From the NCBI RefSeq assembly GCF_019737615.1, contig NZ_JAHKKS010000007.1, forward strand, positions 1 to 64,000: a stretch of DNA of 64,000 nt. The letters run 5' to 3'. Below the pieces are notes generated by a model. That model searched no databases. It was not told where the DNA came from and saw nothing but the letters and a program-made list of their open reading frames with translations. The position numbers were made by a program, and so were the translations under genes. Position 1 is the stretch's first letter; each line of letters starts with the position of its first letter. Shown piece by piece: positions 52,095-60,852 of the stretch. The DNA comes from Sphingobium xanthum. GTDB taxonomy: Bacteria > Pseudomonadota > Alphaproteobacteria > Sphingomonadales > Sphingomonadaceae.

Positions 52095-53981
52095 TCAGTT
52101 GCCGACGGGCTGAGAGTCCGTGCGGGTCACCACGATCGTCGAGGAGCGGGGCTGCTGGCCCGCGACGGGCCAGTTGCCGGTTGGGTGCTGGATGTTCACG
52201 AAGAAGGTCCGCAGGTCCGGCGTATAGGCCAGCCCTGTGATCTCGCAGCCGACCGGACCGACCAGGAAGCGCTTGGACTGCTTGGTCGTCTGGTCGACAT
52301 AGAACATCGCGTTGTTGCCGAACGTCTGATCGATGCTCCGGCCCGAGACGCCCGAATTGCCCGGGACACTATGGTCGGTCTGCACCCAGAGGCGGCCCTG
52401 CGGATCGATGCGGATGCCGTCCGGGCTCGAGAAGGTGTCGCCATTGATGTTGCCAACCAGATTGGTGCCGCCCGAGGAGAGCGAGGGATCGCCCGCCTGC
52501 AGGAAGATCTCCCATGTGAAGCCGGTCGCAAGCGGGCTGTCGCCGCTTTCGCGGAGCTTGAGGATGTGACCGTGCAGGTTGGTCGTGCGCGGATTGGCGG
52601 CGTCCGTGGTGCGGCGGCCGCTGTTGTTGGTGAGCGTGACGAAGATCGCCTGATTGTTCGGCGCGACCGTGATCCACTCGGGCCGATCCATGACCGTACC
52701 GCCCGCGACGCGCGCGGCCGACTTGCAGTTGATCAGCACGTCGCCCTGATTCGCGAAATTGACGATGGTGGGGGTGGGCGGCGTGACGCTTTGCGAGACG
52801 TTGCCGGGATCGGATGCGCCCATGACGAGGCCGTTCTTGCCCTGGGTCAGTTCGCGCCACTCGCCCGTGCCGTTGGCGTTGAACTTCGCCACGTAGAGCG
52901 TGCCGTAATCGAGCAGATCGATGTTCGCGGCGCGGTTGGTGTTGCTCCAGGCGCGGTCGGGGACGAACTTGTAGACGCAGCCCGGCGTGCCATCGTCACC
53001 CATGTAGAAGGCAGTGCGACGGTTGCTGTCGCTCATATAGGCGACATTCTCGTGATCGAAGCGGCCGAGCGCCGTGCGCTTGGTCGGTTGCGCCAACTCC
53101 TGATACGGGTCGATCTCGACCACCCAGCCATAGCCGACGGCGGGCTGCGTGGGGTCGAGATAATTGTCGGTCGACTCTTCGCACGTAAGATAGGTGCCCC
53201 AGGGCGTGCGGCCGCTCGCGCAATTGTTGAGCATGCCCTTGATCGTGCCCGGCAGGAAGCCTGCAGCCGGACCGCCGGCGCGATAGGTCGAATTGCCGGT
53301 GTAGCGCTTGTTGTACTTGGAGTCGGGCTTGATCGCCCACTTTGTCCCGTCGTTCGCGACCTCGATCACCGCGATGCCGACGGCCGAAAGCGCGATGGCC
53401 TTCTGGTCGGCGGTCGCGGTCGCGGCGTTGTAGGCTCCGCTCATCAGGATGTTGAAGTCCGGGAACTCGAAATTGATCGCGAGCAGGCCGCCATTGTTCG
53501 GATTGGTGCCGGAAAGCTCGAAATATTCCATGCCGTCGTGATTGCCGCCGGCCCATTTCTCGGCCTGAGCCGGAGTAGGGAAGCTGCCGGCATAGCCGGT
53601 GACGCCGCTCTCGACCGCGTCGCCCGCCTTGAACATGACGTCGACCTTGTAGCCGGCGGGAACGGTGACCGTGTCGTTCTGGTTGGCAGCAACCGAGGTG
53701 AAATTGACGGCATAGCTGACTGACGGCGTCGGCGTGGCGGTCGGCGTGGGAGTCGGGGTCGGCGTGCCACCGATGGGGCCGCCGCCGCCATTGTCATCGT
53801 CGCATGCAGCCAGCATGCCCGCGACCGGAAGGATCGAGAGACCGAAAAGGCCGTTCTTGAGAATCGAGCGGCGCGATGGATTGGCGGCCACGATCGCCTC
53901 AAGGCTGTTCGCTTCGGCGACATCATTGGCGTGCGCATCGGCGCGATAGGGCGCACGCGCCTCGTCGGTCAGAAATGACAT
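52095..53981 (-). CDS. phoX: PhoX-family alkaline phosphatase, Tat-exported lipoprotein
   Basis: 628 aa from the ATG at 53981, behind AGGGGAA. The signal is unusual: ~35 residues precede the twin arginine (R37-R38, PSRRSILKNGLFGLSIL), and the hydrophobic core ends in MLAAC (Cys60), a lipobox. A GTPTPTPTPTATPTPS spacer follows before the PhoX/DUF839 domain. That domain shows GTIKGMLNNCASGRTPWGTY, LTCEESTDNYLDP, RFDHENVAYMSDSNRR and SPDGIRIDPQGRLWVQTDHS. PhoX enzymes are calcium/iron-dependent phosphomonoesterases of the periplasm or surface. Confidence 0.9.
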   Translation of the reverse strand: MSFLTDEARAPYRADAHANDVAEANSLEAIVAANPSRRSILKNGLFGLSILPVAGMLAACDDDNGGGGPIGGTPTPTPTPTATPTPSVSYAVNFTSVAANQNDTVTVPAGYKVDVMFKAGDAVESGVTGYAGSFPTPAQAEKWAGGNHDGMEYFELSGTNPNNGGLLAINFEFPDFNILMSGAYNAATATADQKAIALSAVGIAVIEVANDGTKWAIKPDSKYNKRYTGNSTYRAGGPAAGFLPGTIKGMLNNCASGRTPWGTYLTCEESTDNYLDPTQPAVGYGWVVEIDPYQELAQPTKRTALGRFDHENVAYMSDSNRRTAFYMGDDGTPGCVYKFVPDRAWSNTNRAANIDLLDYGTLYVAKFNANGTGEWRELTQGKNGLVMGASDPGNVSQSVTPPTPTIVNFANQGDVLINCKSAARVAGGTVMDRPEWITVAPNNQAIFVTLTNNSGRRTTDAANPRTTNLHGHILKLRESGDSPLATGFTWEIFLQAGDPSLSSGGTNLVGNINGDTFSSPDGIRIDPQGRLWVQTDHSVPGNSGVSGRSIDQTFGNNAMFYVDQTTKQSKRFLVGPVGCEITGLAYTPDLRTFFVNIQHPTGNWPVAGQQPRSSTIVVTRTDSQPVGN

Positions 53982-54190
53982 GAAAATTCCCCTATTCTCT
54001 CGGGCTGGTGATGGGGAGATTGATGTTCTCCCTGGCAACGCCCTGATTGCAGGCGATTATGTCGGTGCCATTGCCGAACGGCGTCAGTGTCGTGAAGATT
54101 GTGCGACATTGGCGTGACTAAGGAGGGCGGGATTGATGTCCGGCGCTTCGGAACCTTGCGCGCAGCGGGTGGTGGGATAGAATCCCCCGG

Positions 54191-54757
54191 ATGACGTGGT
54201 CCCTCGCTCGTCCGGTCGCCAGCTTCGGTCTGATCCTGCTGCCGCTGCTCGCCGGCTGCGCATCGACCAGATATCGCCCCGTCAGCGACACGCCGGTGCG
54301 GATCGGCAAGCCCTATCAGGCTCGCGGCGTGACCTATGTGCCCGCTGACGAGGCCCGCTACGATCGGGTCGGCTATGCGAGCTGGTATGGCGACGAATCC
54401 GGCCACATGACGGCCAATGGCGAGCGGTTTCGCGATGGCGCGATTGCCGCTGCCCACACGACCCTGCCGCTGCCGAGCTATGTCGAGGTGACGTCGCTCG
54501 ATACGGGCCGGACGATCCTCGTGCGGATCAATGATCGCGGGCCATTCGTGGCCGGGCGGATCATCGATCTGTCGCGCGCGGCGGCCGAACAGCTCGGCAT
54601 ACGTCGGTCGGGCGTGGCGGCTGTGCGGGTGCGGCGCGTGAGCCCGAGTGAGCAGGAGAAGGCGCGGCTGCGCGCAGGCAAGGAGGCCGAACCACGAGTG
54701 CCGGTATCGGCCGCGACGCTGGGAGAACTACGCGCGCGCCTGGGCGCGGGACGCTGA
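54191..54757 (+). CDS. rlpA: RlpA-family lytic transglycosylase lipoprotein (no SPOR domain)
   Basis: 188 aa. Lipoprotein signal ending LLAGC (Cys23). The double-psi barrel is canonical: YASWYGDESGHMTANGERF, then AAAHTTLPLPSYVEVTSLDT and ILVRINDRGPFVAGRIIDLS with RAAAEQLG; the catalytic-type Glu, His and Asp are present. It lacks the SPOR domain that the paralogue at 14388 has, so it would not be recruited to septal glycan the same way. It is divergent from phoX. Confidence 0.9.
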   Translation: MTWSLARPVASFGLILLPLLAGCASTRYRPVSDTPVRIGKPYQARGVTYVPADEARYDRVGYASWYGDESGHMTANGERFRDGAIAAAHTTLPLPSYVEVTSLDTGRTILVRINDRGPFVAGRIIDLSRAAAEQLGIRRSGVAAVRVRRVSPSEQEKARLRAGKEAEPRVPVSAATLGELRARLGAGR

Positions 54758-54775
54758 CCGGGGCAATGTTCGGCC

Positions 54776-54812
54776 CAAAAAAAGTGGCCCGCGCGGTGGG
54801 AGTCGGCGGGCC
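54776..54812 (-). terminator. Rho-independent terminator, minus strand
   Basis: On the minus strand GGCCCGC (54812-54806) pairs with GCGGGCC (54792-54786), followed by AC and a run of seven T. Its orientation fits a transcript coming from the right: the 566-aa gene (ending 55348) or an unannotated RNA in between. On the plus strand no T-run follows, so it is not a terminator for rlpA. Confidence 0.65.
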
Positions 54813-54919
54813 AGTTGGGAAGGACAAGGGAGAGTGTTTCCTTCATCCATGAAGGTGCCACAGCATAGTTAACAAATGGTTTACGGCCATTGGTCAGATT
54901 TGATTGGGCATTGGCCCCG

Positions 54920-54976
54920 ATGACGAGCGCCGGGAGCGGAGCACCCCACCTGGCTTGCGCTCCCGGGGGTCGTCAT
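54920..54976. repeat. Long imperfect inverted repeat / hairpin
   Basis: Arms 54920-54938 (ATGACGAGCGCCGGGAGCG) and 54958-54976 pair at 17 of 19 positions around a 19-base loop. It lies in a gene-free stretch, so it may be a structured RNA or a mobile repeat. Confidence 0.75.
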
Positions 54977-55347
54977 TCACCGGAATTGGCGGCCCCCATA
55001 TTGGCGGCCGTGCAAGCGCCGACGCGGTCCCAAGCGGCGTGGGCAAATTGCAAACGAACTACATGTCCGCATTTGGCGAGGCCGTTCCCGCCCGCCGAAT
55101 GAAGGAAGTTTGGGTGGTCAGCTGCCCGTCCGCTTTCGGGCAGCACATTGTGAAGCCGTCATTATTGTCTCGAAGCCATGGTGGCATCTTTCGACCAACT
55201 CGAGCCGTTCCACGTCCCGCGCCGCAACGGCTGCTTTCGCCGAAAACCGTCATTAGCAGAGGCAGTGGCGATTGCGGTCACTGCGCAGAAGTGAGGCGGC
55301 TCGATCCCGCTTCACAACGCTGCCTCTCGTTCCCCTGCTGGCAATGC

Positions 55348-57048
55348 TTACCCGACGCAGTGCCCAGGGCGAGCCGCCTCGTAGCTGTCATAGATCGCGA
55401 AGACCTGTTGGTTGCCCATCATGACGAACACGAGGCTCAGCATCATGAAAGCGAGCGGTTTCATGATGTGTGCCCAGTCGCCGCGCTCCGCAATGTCGGC
55501 CCATCGTGGAGGACGCTGGCCCGCCTCGCCGGCTGGGACCGGCGCGCGGTCAGCAAACCGTGGCAGAAGGGTGGCCCAAAGCAAGAGCCAGAGCAGGAAC
55601 ATGACTACTTGCGCGGCGTGAGCATGGTTCTCGTTGACCCCCAGCCCGTAGAATTTGCAGGCCGAGGCCAACGCGGCGAAGCTGCGCTGCGCCCCGATCA
55701 CTGAGACTTCCTGGAATACCGGTGCCAGCGCGGCGATGAAGACTGCCAAGATCGTGAACTGGAAGGCCTGTCGATTGTCGTCGACCCAGTCGAAGAGAAT
55801 ACCGACCCTGCGCCGCCAGCCGTCGGAGAAAATGATTGCCGGCAGAGACAGGAGGCCGGTCAAGTTCAGCACGAGGGCGACCAGAGAGTCGAGCGACGGG
55901 TCGTCGTATACCATCCGGTAGAACATCCAGATGACGCACAGGGCGAGGAAGACTACCATGGAAAATGCGAATGCCAGCCCTAGTGCTCGGAGCATCTGCC
56001 AGATATCCCGCCACCTAATCGTCGTGTTCGCGATGGAGCCTGCCGGCTGGTCTTCCTTCCCCTCGTAGGCCATCCTTGTAGCCACGGTGGCTGCTACGAT
56101 CGCACCCAGCCCGTGCCGACGGACTAGCGGATAGAGCATGAGCGATGCCCCGAAGAGGAACCCGATCGAGTGTACCTGCTTGCCAAATAGCAAGTAGGAG
56201 ATGAGCTCGAGCGAGAAGTAGAATATTAGCCAGGGCTCGAGTAGCCTGAGTGAGATCATGCACCAGTTCGTGTCGATCCCGGCGGCATCGATCCACGTCT
56301 TCCCGTTGTGACTGCTGACAGTGACACGGTTCCGGTTCGTGTAGCCCATCCGGTGACACCACGAGCACACGCCGAAGCAGATCGCGGCCACGACCACGAA
56401 CACGATCACTGCGAAGCCGGAGATACTTATGAGCGACGGCATCAGGCCCAGGTTCTTTGCCAGCAGCGCGAGCGCGAGCATGTCGACCGCCACGAGCGCG
56501 GCCTCTGCATTCGCCCGGAAGAACGCCTGGAGATCGGCCTCCGAAACTTTGTTGAAGGTCGCGAAGCGCGCGACGGTCATAGCGATCCTGTACACGGTGC
56601 GCGCGAGCAGTGGCAGGCCGTCGGGGTCGGCGTCGCCGGGCGTGTCGACGATCTTGGTGCTGTAGGTCCACCAGATGATTGCGAGGCCAAGCACCCCGGC
56701 AGCTACAGCCGTGTGATCCTGCAGGAAGCCGGCGACTTCGGCCATGACCTCCGGGAACGCGTAGATCGCGAACGCCTCTTTGAGCCATCCTCCCAAGATT
56801 TTCAGGAAGGCGAAATAGCCGGCGAGGCCTTCGAGCAAGCCCGAGATGAGAAGGGCGTAAACGCCGAGCAGTCCCGCGTGCCAGGCGCCGTTGAGCAGTG
56901 ACCAGCGGACCATTTCCTGCCTTCCCCTGATGGCGGAGGACTTGGCGATCGTCAGGCCTGCAACGTCGAATGAGACGATGACGGCGATGGCAAGAAAGCC
57001 AATGAGAGAGAAAAGGAAGACGGTAGCAGTCAGCGCGAAGTTAGCCAC
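55348..57048 (-). CDS. Polytopic membrane protein of unknown function
   Basis: 566 aa, starting at GTG (57048) after GGGGGGTGTC; the first internal ATG is at residue 46. About 11-12 membrane helices are visible: LTATVFLFSLIGFLAIAVIV, AAICFGVCSWC, LIFYFSLELISYLLFG, FTILAVFIAALAPV, VVMFLLWLLLWATLL. A hydrophilic segment of about 55 residues (NRNRVTVSSHNGKTWIDAAG) lies mid-protein. No transporter, enzyme or defence motif is recognised. It stands alone between two long non-coding stretches, its promoter carries a perfect inverted repeat (57076-57104), and the neighbourhood (rlpA, pth) is ordinary. This suggests acquired DNA. Function unknown. Confidence 0.7.
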   Translation of the reverse strand: MANFALTATVFLFSLIGFLAIAVIVSFDVAGLTIAKSSAIRGRQEMVRWSLLNGAWHAGLLGVYALLISGLLEGLAGYFAFLKILGGWLKEAFAIYAFPEVMAEVAGFLQDHTAVAAGVLGLAIIWWTYSTKIVDTPGDADPDGLPLLARTVYRIAMTVARFATFNKVSEADLQAFFRANAEAALVAVDMLALALLAKNLGLMPSLISISGFAVIVFVVVAAICFGVCSWCHRMGYTNRNRVTVSSHNGKTWIDAAGIDTNWCMISLRLLEPWLIFYFSLELISYLLFGKQVHSIGFLFGASLMLYPLVRRHGLGAIVAATVATRMAYEGKEDQPAGSIANTTIRWRDIWQMLRALGLAFAFSMVVFLALCVIWMFYRMVYDDPSLDSLVALVLNLTGLLSLPAIIFSDGWRRRVGILFDWVDDNRQAFQFTILAVFIAALAPVFQEVSVIGAQRSFAALASACKFYGLGVNENHAHAAQVVMFLLWLLLWATLLPRFADRAPVPAGEAGQRPPRWADIAERGDWAHIMKPLAFMMLSLVFVMMGNQQVFAIYDSYEAARPGHCVG

Positions 57049-57568
57049 GACACCCCCCGGGTCAATGGATACAGTCCGAAACTAGCGATTGTTTCTAGTT
57101 TCGGAAGAGCCTCTCTCGAGCGGCAAATGTGCTCAGCCGTCGAACGAACTTAGCCAAGGGGACAGTTCTTTTGTTCATCCACATGAACCATCGCAGTCTG
57201 CAGGCTTTCTAAAATCCATTCGCTTCTTAGCTTCAGAGGCGGTCGAACTCCAAGAATCCAACGTTTGCTTGGTTCGACAGCCAGCTAAGACCAGACAGTC
57301 TGCAAACGGCCAGCGTCAGTCGATCAACGTAGCACCCGTGCAGGCTGGAGCGTCTGCTCTCGCTGGAAGCCGCCCTTCAAGTGGCGCCCTGGGAACGACG
57401 GGTTTGTCCCAAAAGCTCTCTAAACCGCCTTTGCCCCGGAGGTGAATGGCCGACCGGTTTCAGGAAAACGGCGCTCTGCTCCGAAGGGCGACTATGTCGT
57501 CGTGTCCGGACAGGCAGCTTTTGGCACGTGAACCGCAAATAGCGGCCACCCAAATTTGCTTACGCTGG
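57049..57568. other. Intergenic region with no gene seen
   Basis: 520 bases between the membrane-protein gene and pth. The only ORF longer than 100 codons (57089-57445, plus strand) has no protein-like features. Apart from the inverted repeat at 57076-57104, nothing is recognised. Confidence 0.55.
57076..57104. promoter_or_regulatory. Perfect inverted repeat upstream of the 566-aa membrane protein gene
   Basis: CCGAAACTAG (57076-57085) and CTAGTTTCGG (57095-57104) are a perfect 10-bp inverted repeat with a 9-base spacer. It ends 28 bases before the GTG start at 57048, where an operator or a 5'-leader hairpin would be expected. Confidence 0.65.
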
Positions 57569-58138
57569 CTATTCCGTGAGGCGTAGCGCGACTTCGTTCA
57601 TGAAGCGGACGTCGTCGCCCCTGGCGAGCCATTCCGCTTCCCGCGAAAGAGCGCCCAGCAAATCGGCCAGCGGATCAAGCTCGCTCTTGGCATAATTGCC
57701 CAGCACATGGCCGGTCACACGGTCCTTGTGGCCGGGATGGCCGATGCCGATGCGGATGCGACGGAAGGCATTGCCCATATGCGCCTCGGTCGAGCGCAGG
57801 CCGTTATGCCCGGCCGTGCCGCCGCCGCGTTTCACCTTGACCTTCATCGGCGCGAGATCGAGCTCGTCATGGAAGGTCGTTACGTCCTCGACGCCGAGCT
57901 TGTAGAAATCGGCGGCGGCGCGGATCGAGCGGCCGCTGTCGTTCATGAAGGTCTGGGGCTTGAGGAGCAGGATCTTCTCGGGGCCGATGCGGCCTTCGCT
58001 CAGCAGGCCCTGGAACTTCTTCTGCCAGGGCGAGAAGCCATGATCCCCGGCAATAACATCGAGCGCCATGAAGCCGACATTGTGGCGATGGAGCGCATAT
58101 TGCGTGCCGGGATTGCCGAGGCCGACCCAGAGTTGCAC
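57569..58138 (-). CDS. pth: Peptidyl-tRNA hydrolase
   Basis: 189 aa. WVGLGNPGTQYALHRHNVGF contains the catalytic His; KPQTFMNDSGRSIRAAADFY, then FHDELDLAPMKVKVKRGGGT, AGHNGLRST, and RIRIGIGHPGHKDRVTGHVL are the other signature regions. It recycles peptidyl-tRNAs. It lies downstream of rplY, the usual pairing. Confidence 0.96.
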   Translation of the reverse strand: MQLWVGLGNPGTQYALHRHNVGFMALDVIAGDHGFSPWQKKFQGLLSEGRIGPEKILLLKPQTFMNDSGRSIRAAADFYKLGVEDVTTFHDELDLAPMKVKVKRGGGTAGHNGLRSTEAHMGNAFRRIRIGIGHPGHKDRVTGHVLGNYAKSELDPLADLLGALSREAEWLARGDDVRFMNEVALRLTE

Positions 58139-58171
58139 GCGCTAGTCCTCCTAGTAAGTTTCAAAACGAAG

Positions 58172-58205
58172 CGGCCCGGAGCGTCCATGAAAACGCCCCG
58201 GGCCG
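58172..58205 (-). terminator. Strong GC-rich hairpin between rplY and pth
   Basis: CGGCCCGG (58172-58179) pairs with CCGGGCCG (58198-58205). The stem extends inward on the minus strand (GGGGCGT with ACGCTCC, one G-U pair) around TTTCATGG, and a T-rich tract (CTTCGTTTTG) follows. It looks like an intrinsic terminator or attenuator that would reduce read-through from rplY into pth. Confidence 0.6.
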
Positions 58206-58230
58206 ATAGTCCATAGCAGGAAAAGCCGGA

Positions 58231-58851
58231 TTACTCCGCGCCGTCTTCCTCACCCTTGGTCGTGTCGCCTTCGCTCGACTTGAGCGCCGACGGCGCCACG
58301 ATCGTCGCGATGGTGGCATCAGCTTCGTGAATGCCGGACTCGACACCCTTGGGCAGCTTGATGTTGCTCATGTGGATCGTCTCGCCGACTTCGAGGCCGG
58401 AGAGGTCGATGGCGATCTCGTCGGGAATCTCGGCCGCGTCGCAGATCAGGTCCAGCTCGTGACGAACGATGTTGAGCACGCCGCCGCGCTTCAGGCCCGG
58501 CGAGGCTTCCTCGTTCTTGAAGTGGACGGGCACATTCACATGCACCTTGGCATGCTCGGACACGCGCAGGAAATCGGCGTGGAGCGGGCGCTCGGTGACG
58601 GGGTGGAACGCGACATCCTTGGCGAGCGTGCGGACGGACTTGCCGCCGACTTCGACCATGATGACCGAGTTGAAGAAGTGGCCGGTGCCCAGCAGCTTGG
58701 CGAGGAGCTTTTCCTCGACATGGACGGTCTGCGGCTCTTCATTGTTACCATAAATGACGGCAGGTACGCGGCCCTCACGGCGGAGAGCGCGGGAGGCTCC
58801 CTTGCCAGCCCGATCGCGTGCCTCAGCCGACAGCGTAAGCGTATCGCTCAT
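58231..58851 (-). CDS. rplY: 50S ribosomal protein L25/general stress protein Ctc
   Basis: 206 aa, the long form with L25 N-terminal and TL5-type C-terminal beta domains. Signature parts: [20 protein letters not shown], then [20 protein letters not shown] and [20 protein letters not shown]. The tail is acidic ([15 protein letters not shown]). It binds 5S rRNA. It is followed by pth as in most alphaproteobacteria. Confidence 0.95.
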   Translation of the reverse strand: MSDTLTLSAEARDRAGKGASRALRREGRVPAVIYGNNEEPQTVHVEEKLLAKLLGTGHFFNSVIMVEVGGKSVRTLAKDVAFHPVTERPLHADFLRVSEHAKVHVNVPVHFKNEEASPGLKRGGVLNIVRHELDLICDAAEIPDEIAIDLSGLEVGETIHMSNIKLPKGVESGIHEADATIATIVAPSALKSSEGDTTKGEEDGAE

Positions 58852-58995
58852 AGCGTGTCTCCAGAAGCTTGATTGTGTTCATATCCGCCACGCCTCCAGG
58901 GATGACCATGACGGAAGGCGGCGCGCTTAGCGGCAAATCCGTGGAAATGCAAGACTTGCCTGCTTCTCCCCAAGCGAGATTGAGGAGGAATTGGC

Positions 58996-59799
58996 TTAGC
59001 CCAGGACTTCCTGCACGGCCGCGACCAGTGAGCGGGCTCGGACCGGCTTGGGGAAGCTCGGTGCCTCGCCGAAGATAGCCGGATGACTGTCGGTCAAATA
59101 GCCCGATGTGACGAAGAACGGCACGCCGTCATTCTTGAGACGTTCGGCCAGCGGGGCGGACGTCTCGCCGCGGCCGAGATTGATATCGAGAATGGCAAGC
59201 GCCACCTCGTGACGATCCAGGAGCGCCGAGGCCATTTTCACGTTGTTGGCCGGGCCGATCACGTCGAAGCCTGCGTTTTCCAGCATGGCGGCAAGGCCGA
59301 GGCCGATCAGCGCTTCATCCTCGACAACCAGGATATTACGCGGCTCGCCGGGCGCGGTGAGCGTATGCGCCCAGGCACTGGGCTTGTCCGGCCGGGCGCT
59401 GTAACGCTCACGCACGATGAGCGAGGCGGCGATGATGCCGCCGGATGCATCGAGCACAGGCGAAGCGGTGACGTTGACCGCGATTTCGTGGCCGGTCGCG
59501 GTCATGTGCATCGTATCGATGCTGCCGATCTGATTGCCCTCTCGGACGTGGGCAAGCATCGCTTCCTGCTCGCGGCGCCGATCATAGGGGATGATGCGGC
59601 TGATCGGGCGGCCGATCATGTCGCTGGCTCTGTAGCCGAAGAAGCGCGTCGCGGCGGCGTTCCAGCTCAGGACCGTGCCGTGCAGGTCCATGCCGACGAT
59701 CGGATCGCTGGCGGATTGGACAATAGCTGCCAGCAATGCATTGCTGCCGGTGATGAACGGGCCGTCGTTACGGCTATCGTCAGACTCGAACTGGGCCAT
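58996..59799 (-). CDS. PAS domain - response-regulator receiver protein
   Basis: 267 aa from the ATG at 59799. The N-terminal PAS domain (about 20-135) has AIVQSASDPIVGMDLHGTVL, SWNAAATRFFGYRASDMIGR and IIPYDRRREQE; the C-terminal receiver (about 150-265) is NILVVEDEALIGLGLAAMLE, then ALAILDINLGRGETSAPLAE with the phospho-acceptor Asp in LDINL, FVTSGYL and FPKPV (Lys). PAS before REC with no output domain suggests a phospho-relay intermediate or a partner of a histidine kinase outside the window. It is often found in HWE-kinase/general stress networks of alphaproteobacteria; that role is inferred. Confidence 0.85.
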   Translation of the reverse strand: MAQFESDDSRNDGPFITGSNALLAAIVQSASDPIVGMDLHGTVLSWNAAATRFFGYRASDMIGRPISRIIPYDRRREQEAMLAHVREGNQIGSIDTMHMTATGHEIAVNVTASPVLDASGGIIAASLIVRERYSARPDKPSAWAHTLTAPGEPRNILVVEDEALIGLGLAAMLENAGFDVIGPANNVKMASALLDRHEVALAILDINLGRGETSAPLAERLKNDGVPFFVTSGYLTDSHPAIFGEAPSFPKPVRARSLVAAVQEVLG

Positions 59800-59924
59800 G
59801 TATGCTCGCCCCCTCGACTGTCCCACACTGGGGCATCATGAGCGAGTCGCGTTGCGATTGCAAACTGATTAATCTGTTAACCCAGCCGTTCCGGATGCGC
59901 CGGAAACCATTTGGTTTGAAGTGT

Positions 59925-60848
59925 TTACTGGGTACGCTCGACGAGCCAGCCGCGCGTGGCGAGGCGATCCTGCAAACTGCCTTTGCCGATCAGGTGCCCG
60001 GCGCCGACGGCGACGAACAAAGTGCCGCCATGGCGCTTGAGATCGGCATCGATGACGTCGACCCAGCGGCGGTTGCGATCGTCGATCAGGACGCGGCGCA
60101 GACCCGGCGTGGCGGCGAGGGGGGCGAGGAACTGGCGCTCGAGCGTCGCCAGGTCGCCCCGCGCCCAGGCCTCGTGGAGCTGGGCGTAAAGGCGCGGCGC
60201 CTCATCCGCCTCGCGGACAGCCTGCGTCAGAAGCAGGCGCTGGTCGCGCTCCGGCAGCCTGTCGAACAGCCCGAGCTGGTGCTGGATCGTCTCCAGCCCC
60301 CGGATCGGCTTGCGTGTCCTGGCGAAGCGATCGGCGAAGACGGCTTCCCCGGCATCGGCGGGCGAGAGCTCGAGATTGGAGGAAGCGGCGGCATTGAGCA
60401 GCAGGGCGACCGCCCAGCTTTCATAGCGGTCGAGGCCGTGGAGGGAGGCGTCGCGGCCCTTGAGCTTACGATAATGTGCCGCGTCGCTCGCGGAGAGGCG
60501 CGTTTCGACGGGCGGCAGGCCGGGCGAGCGTCCGAGCTGCTCGAACGTGCCGCGCGTTCGTCGTTCGGTGTCGAGGCCAGTCACTTCGAGGAGGAGGCGG
60601 TCACTCCGGGTCATGGCTGCCTCGATCTGCGGTGACAGCCATGTCTCGCCGCGTGGTACGGCGTGGATCGTCCCGAACAGATAGGCTTGCCGGTCACCCT
60701 TGCTGATCCGCCAGAGCGGCGGGCGCGCCGTGCTCTCCGGCGGCGCCATCATCCGGCCGATCTGCCAGCCGAGCCAGCCCATCAGCGCCAGCAGGACGAG
60801 CGCGAGGAGAAGCGCGAGCGGTCGTGCCCGGCGCGCAGGGCCGCTCAT
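59925..60848 (-). CDS. TraB/GumN-family protein, membrane-anchored
   Basis: 307 aa from the ATG at 60848. One N-terminal membrane helix (LALLLALVLLALMGWLGWQI), then the TraB/GumN fold: YLFGTIHAVPRGETWLSPQI with the GTxH motif, and a C-terminal GGTLFVAVGAGHLIGKGSLQ with GxGHL. These proteins have an EreA-like, Tiki-like metalloprotease fold; bacterial function is unsettled. It starts five bases after the next TraB gene on the same strand. Pairwise identity looks modest, so this is an old tandem duplication. Confidence 0.85.
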   Translation of the reverse strand: MSGPARRARPLALLLALVLLALMGWLGWQIGRMMAPPESTARPPLWRISKGDRQAYLFGTIHAVPRGETWLSPQIEAAMTRSDRLLLEVTGLDTERRTRGTFEQLGRSPGLPPVETRLSASDAAHYRKLKGRDASLHGLDRYESWAVALLLNAAASSNLELSPADAGEAVFADRFARTRKPIRGLETIQHQLGLFDRLPERDQRLLLTQAVREADEAPRLYAQLHEAWARGDLATLERQFLAPLAATPGLRRVLIDDRNRRWVDVIDADLKRHGGTLFVAVGAGHLIGKGSLQDRLATRGWLVERTQ

Positions 60849-60852
60849 CGGG

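Larger units (their letters stand above)
54758..55347. other. Intergenic region with strong hairpins, no gene seen
   Basis: 590 bases with no convincing coding frame. It contains a minus-strand terminator (54776-54812), a long hairpin (54920-54976) and a smaller hairpin GCTGCCCG...CGGGCAGC at about 55120-55143. Together with the opposite flank of the 566-aa gene it forms an island-like stretch. Confidence 0.6.

Noticed and set aside
53982..54190. Possible Pho boxes upstream of phoX and phoD
   Set aside because: Looked for CTGTCAT-like direct repeats; only loose single half-sites were seen, below what I can support.
55054..55317. Plus-strand ORFs in the spacer near the 566-aa gene (54904-55704)
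   Set aside because: They run antisense into the membrane-protein gene, have composition typical of GC-rich shadow frames (Arg/Ala/Ser/Pro), and no ribosome-binding site.
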